From: Bradyrhizobium sp. LTSP849
Lineage (GTDB): Bacteria > Pseudomonadota > Alphaproteobacteria > Rhizobiales > Xanthobacteraceae
Reading direction: 5' to 3'
Length of the DNA stretch: 64,000 nt
Assembly (NCBI RefSeq): GCF_000938255.1
Contig: NZ_JYMR01000050.1
Location: 124,001-188,000, forward strand
The translations under genes and the position numbers were made by a program. Below are positions 60,510 to 64,000 of the stretch, in pieces. How positions within the stretch are numbered: position 1 is the first letter of the stretch; every line of letters starts with the position of its first letter. The notes below the pieces were generated by a model, which did no database searches, was not told the origin of the DNA, and was given only the letters and a program-made list of their open reading frames with translations.

Positions 60510-62867
60510 CTATGATATCTGGGCGGCGCGCGCCGATTGAATGGAGGCCCAAACCCTTGCCGGGGTTGCGGGCATTTCGATATGCTCAACGCCGGACGAC
60601 TTCAAAGCGTCGATGAGCGCGTTCATGACCACCGCGGTGGCGGGGGTTATTCCGCCTTCGCCGCCACCCTTGATCCTCAGGCGATTGTCGGGGTGTGGAG
60701 TTGGATCTTCCACCAGAAAAACGTTGAAACTTGGGAGATTGTCGGCATGCGGCACGCCGTAGTCCATGAACGACGCCCCGAGCACCTGGCCGGTCGCTGC
60801 GTCGACTTCGATGCCCTCGTGTAGTGCTTGTCCGACGCCTTGTGCGATGCCACCGTGCACCTGACCGTCCACCACAAGAGGATTGATCGGCTGTCCGACG
60901 TCATCGACCGTTGTGTAGTTCTGAATCTCAATCACACCTGTCTCGGGATCCACCTCCAGCTCGCAAACAGCGCAGCCGGTAGGGTAGGCGGGAATGCGGA
61001 CTTCGATGGTTTCAGTAACCGTGAAGGCGTTTCCCATCTGTGTGGGAAGGCTACCGTCTTCGAGATGCTTTGCGATATCGAAGATGCTCAGTTTTTTGTT
61101 GCAGCCAGTCCTGGTGAAATGACCTTTCTCGAACCTTATGTCTTCGGGTTTCACGTTGACCAGCAAGGCATAGACGTCTTTTCCTAATTCGATCAGCTTA
61201 TGGCACGAGCGGTCGAGCAGTGCGCCCATCAATCTTGCTGAACGGTCCGAATGCGATCCGCCCCCTTCCGACACAAAGCGGGTATCGCCGGTGAGGAGGC
61301 GGACATGATGCACGTCTATGTCGAGCAAAGCTGCCGTTACCTGAGCGAAAGTTGTCTCGTGACCCTGGCCCGAAGACTGGGTGCCGCAGATAACTTCGAC
61401 GATCCCCTCCGGCTTGACCGTCAGGACGACCCGCTCCCGTTGGGCTCCCACCGGCGATTCGATATAATTTGCTACACCAATGCCACGTAGCATACCTCGA
61501 GATGCGCTGTCGGTGTGGCGTTTATCGAAGCCATCCCAATCGGCGGCTTTCAAAGCTTGATTCATATTGCCGATCAGATCGCCACTGTCATAGGTAAGAC
61601 CGGTCGCCGAGCGATATGGCATGCGCGATTTGGGAATAAGGTTGCGGCGGCGCATTTCGATGCGATCGATGCCTAGGCGTTCTGCCGCTACGTCGATCAA
61701 ACGCTCCAACGCGAGATGGGCCTCGGGTCGTCCCGCGCCCCGATAAGGGCACGTTGACGTGGTGTTCGTCAGGATGCCCCGGGTTTCGACCAGGACACTT
61801 CCTATGTCATAACACGTCGGAACAATCCTCTGGCCGTTGCCGGCCGGTGCGAATGAAACTGGATAAGCACCGAGATTGAAGAATTGCTCGGATTTCATCG
61901 CCAGGATGCGACCATCTGCATTGAGGGCGATCGTCGCTCGCGTGGTTTGTCCACGGCCTTGATAATCGACCAGGAAAGCTTCGGTCCGATCGCTGGTCCA
62001 GCGCACCGGATGTTGGAGTTTTCGCGATGCCCAGGCAACTAACACCACTTCCAAATTAAGCGCCGTGCGAGGCCCAAATCCGCCGCCGACATCCGGCGAT
62101 ATGACGCGCATCTTGTTCGGAGGAACTCCAAGCGCCTGGGCAAGAGCACGCCGCTGCCTCATGACGCCTTGGCTTCCTGCGACGACCGTATATCCTTCAT
62201 TTTCGTCAAAGGAGCTGAAGGCGGATCGCGGCTCCATCTGGCAGTTCACGATGCGTTGGTTTCGGAACGTGCGTTCCAGGACGAGATGCGCCTCGGCGAA
62301 AATGCGCTCGACGGCTGCCTTGTCGCCCATGGTCGCGGACAGCGCGAGATTTCGAGGCGCATCCGTCCAGAGTTGAGGCGCATCTGGCGCGTAGGCGTCG
62401 AGTTCGCGCACGATGGTGGGCAGTACATCGTAATCGACGTCCACCAGTTCTGCTGCATCGCGGGCTTGCGCCAGCGTATCGGCGACGACGAACGCGACCG
62501 CCTCGCCGACGAAGCGGACGCGATGCTCCGCGAGTGGTGGCTGCCCCCATTCGCGGATCACTGCATCTGGCGCTGCTGTAAACCAAGGTGCGGATGGATC
62601 GATGGCTCCGGGCGGATTGGAGGCATGATTAACTGGGGAATGCCCGTCAGCACGATAGTCTGCAGCCGTCAGAACCGCGCGAACACCAGGAGCATCCCGA
62701 GCCGCGTGCACAGATATCGTCTTAATCGCAGCATGTGCATGGGGCGATCTGACGACAAAGGAGCGTAACGCGCCCTTGGGCGCGAGGTCGTCCGTATAGC
62801 GCCCCTTGCCCTGGATAAGCCGGACGTCTTCCAGCCTCGGCAACCATCTATCGAGCTTGACTTCCAT
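60510..62867 (-). CDS. Molybdenum hydroxylase large (Mo-molybdopterin) subunit, CoxL-like, orphan
   Basis: 785 residues from the ATG at 62867 (GGGATGAACTG upstream); the frame extends to a TTG at 62975 with a non-homologous leader. Hammerhead domain then Mo domain with GGGFGPRTALNLE, the canonical loop YRGAGRPEAHLALERL, and the catalytic Glu in GGGEGGITPA. It lacks the CO-dehydrogenase AYRCSFR. No CoxS or CoxM gene is adjacent, whereas the S/M pair at 42558-43874 lacks a large subunit; together they would make one enzyme. It is co-transcribed with a crotonase gene. Confidence 0.93.
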   Translation of the reverse strand: MEVKLDRWLPRLEDVRLIQGKGRYTDDLAPKGALRSFVVRSPHAHAAIKTISVHAARDAPGVRAVLTAADYRADGHSPVNHASNPPGAIDPSAPWFTAAPDAVIREWGQPPLAEHRVRFVGEAVAFVVADTLAQARDAAELVDVDYDVLPTIVRELDAYAPDAPQLWTDAPRNLALSATMGDKAAVERIFAEAHLVLERTFRNQRIVNCQMEPRSAFSSFDENEGYTVVAGSQGVMRQRRALAQALGVPPNKMRVISPDVGGGFGPRTALNLEVVLVAWASRKLQHPVRWTSDRTEAFLVDYQGRGQTTRATIALNADGRILAMKSEQFFNLGAYPVSFAPAGNGQRIVPTCYDIGSVLVETRGILTNTTSTCPYRGAGRPEAHLALERLIDVAAERLGIDRIEMRRRNLIPKSRMPYRSATGLTYDSGDLIGNMNQALKAADWDGFDKRHTDSASRGMLRGIGVANYIESPVGAQRERVVLTVKPEGIVEVICGTQSSGQGHETTFAQVTAALLDIDVHHVRLLTGDTRFVSEGGGSHSDRSARLMGALLDRSCHKLIELGKDVYALLVNVKPEDIRFEKGHFTRTGCNKKLSIFDIAKHLEDGSLPTQMGNAFTVTETIEVRIPAYPTGCAVCELEVDPETGVIEIQNYTTVDDVGQPINPLVVDGQVHGGIAQGVGQALHEGIEVDAATGQVLGASFMDYGVPHADNLPSFNVFLVEDPTPHPDNRLRIKGGGEGGITPATAVVMNALIDALKSSGVEHIEMPATPARVWASIQSARAAQIS

Positions 62868-62977
62868 CAGTTCATCCCGTCGCAGCGTACATCCACCTCC
62901 TGGCCCGATCCCGCCGCCGTCAAACGCGGCTGAAAAATCCGACCAATTTGGTGGAATGTGGCCTTCAATTCTCAATT

Positions 62978-62992
62978 CGAATAATCTATCCG
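62978..62992. promoter_or_regulatory. 15-bp palindrome CGAATAATCTATCCG (CRAATA-N3-TATTYG family)
   Basis: Site 11, 111 bp upstream of the ATG of the orphan CoxL gene on the minus strand. One mismatch in the right arm. The flank is AT-rich as expected for a promoter. Confidence 0.55.
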
Positions 62993-63152
62993 ATTATACC
63001 TTGCCTACGAAGCGACTTTGTCAAGCGCGAATTAGTGCAGGACTTCGTTGTGGACGACGGGCAAACCATCATCATCGAGCGCGGCCGCGCGATGGTAGCC
63101 GATAGCGTCTTGGAGGCGGGAGAGCCAATCTCGGTCTTGACCGCAGTGTCCT

Positions 63153-63869
63153 CTACCGCGTTGCCGCCAGCAGCCGGCTGGTCTGGTCTGAAGCCGTCAG
63201 CATGCACAGGTGACCCGCATCCAGAACGTGCGTTTCCACCGCTGGGTCCTTCTTCATCTCCTCCAAAAAGAATGCAAATGGTGGGAAGTTGAAACCTTGA
63301 CAACGGATGTACGTCGTAGGAATTGCTGGCTGCTGGTTCAGGCCAAGGAGGGGTTGGTAGAGCGTCCTCCAAGGCTGGTTGGTCAGACGTTCCTTGACGA
63401 ACATCAGTATCGCGGCTGTCGCGGGCCCGAAGGCTTCAAGAGGCGGGGGAGGCACCGGCATATCCGCATTTTTCGCATTGTCTAGTTTTTCCCGCCTTGC
63501 GGGCTCAATAAAGTCGATGAGCGCCTTCGATTCGGTTGGGACGAAGGCGTCGAGGTAGATAACCGATCGGATCCGTGCAGGTATTCGCGAGCGGACACCT
63601 GTGATGACCATGCCGCCATAGCTCCACCCGACGAGATCGACGTTGGCAAGATCCTCCATTTCGATGTGGGCGATAACATCTTCGACGTGAGTGTCGAGAC
63701 CGACCGTCCCGCTGCTGACGTGCCGTCGTTCGCCAAGGCCGCTGAGTGTAGGTGCCGAGACGGTGTGCCCCATCGCGCGCAGACTTCTGGCGACATCGCG
63801 CCACACCCAACCCCCATGCCACGCCCCGTGCACAAGCACGAAGGTTCTCGCCGAAAGATTTGCGGACAA
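63153..63869 (-). CDS. Alpha/beta hydrolase (methyl-esterase/hydroxynitrile-lyase-like group)
   Basis: 238 residues from a TTG at 63869, supported by GGAG seven bases upstream. VLVHGAWHGGWVWRDVARSL at the N-terminus (oxyanion HG), nucleophile elbow GWSYGG with Ser83, and the catalytic His220 in DAGHLCML. This is the small-serine-esterase group that includes salicylate methyl-ester hydrolases, so an aromatic ester or a C-C bond hydrolase role is plausible. It has no signal peptide. It lies upstream of the orphan CoxL gene on the same strand, 285 bp away. Confidence 0.9.
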   Translation of the reverse strand: MSANLSARTFVLVHGAWHGGWVWRDVARSLRAMGHTVSAPTLSGLGERRHVSSGTVGLDTHVEDVIAHIEMEDLANVDLVGWSYGGMVITGVRSRIPARIRSVIYLDAFVPTESKALIDFIEPARREKLDNAKNADMPVPPPPLEAFGPATAAILMFVKERLTNQPWRTLYQPLLGLNQQPAIPTTYIRCQGFNFPPFAFFLEEMKKDPAVETHVLDAGHLCMLTASDQTSRLLAATR

Positions 63870-64000
63870 AACTTATCTCCAGGTTGGAGGATGATTGAGG
63901 GGCGGCCCTTAGGAACCGCTCTGCCAACGATAGTGGCTCGCCAGCATGTCCGGTCTTCGTCGACCGACCGTTGCATGACGCAGGGCGGCGTCTGTCCGGC
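63870..64000. other. Window end, no assignable gene
   Basis: 131 bp. A minus-strand frame ending MLASHYRWQSGS-stop near 63910 could be the C-terminus of a gene that continues beyond the window, but it is too short to identify. Confidence 0.25.

Noticed and set aside
1..64000. CRISPR array, prophage or insertion sequence
   Set aside because: No regularly spaced repeats, phage structural genes, transposase or integrase frames were found on either strand.

Overview
The window looks like a chromosomal accessory region of a GC-rich alphaproteobacterium, most likely Bradyrhizobium or a close relative in Nitrobacteraceae. The reasons are codon use, the alphaproteobacterial tRNA-Gly(UCC) fragment, CoxMSL-type molybdenum hydroxylases, a CYP199-like P450, and many orphan periplasmic binding proteins. 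No phage, CRISPR or IS element was recognised.

Left part (1-12.7 kb). There are two related modules, each with a GntR-type regulator (two winged helices plus FCD) divergent from a hydrolase / dipeptide-type binding protein operon. Module A has a C45 acyltransferase-like amidohydrolase, an SBP, two permeases and an ATPase that runs off the left edge. Module B has an amidase, an alpha/beta hydrolase and an SBP, and its regulator is followed by an omega-aminotransferase. Together they look like uptake and cleavage of amide- or peptide-like compounds.

Middle (13-20.6 kb). An AraC regulator and three chemoreceptors lie here. One receptor is cytosolic with three tandem PAS domains. Between receptors 2 and 3 is the 3' half of a tRNA-Gly(UCC) gene (18497-18540), the typical scar of an integrative element.

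Right part (20.8-63.9 kb). This is a large catabolic region. A LysR regulator leads into two nitronate-monooxygenase-like proteins (the second lacks the catalytic His), an AMP-forming acyl-CoA ligase and a binding protein. Next come an AAHS transporter, acyl-CoA dehydrogenase and CaiB/BaiF CoA-transferase; an ACS-type transporter, NDP-forming acyl-CoA synthetase and crotonase; and a flavin dehydrogenase with a TctC receptor. A ring-cleavage operon follows (FAH hydrolase, gentisate-dioxygenase-like bicupin, FAD hydroxylase, CoxS, CoxM, broken coxG). Then come an SDR, a binding protein, a P450 with a ferredoxin and a degenerate ferredoxin reductase, a complete CoxM-CoxS-CoxL operon, a creatinase-like M24 protein, an SDR, a second TctC receptor, an IclR regulator, a crotonase with an orphan CoxL, and an alpha/beta hydrolase.

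The most striking feature is a 15-bp palindrome, consensus CRAATA-N3-TATTYG. I find 11 copies, all between 26.8 and 63.0 kb, almost all in front of these operons and one in front of the IclR gene. This suggests that scattered operons form one IclR-controlled regulon for an aromatic or heteroaromatic compound not identifiable from sequence. The region is also eroding: two coxG fragments, a ferredoxin-reductase pseudogene, and a duplicated TctC segment carrying its operators.
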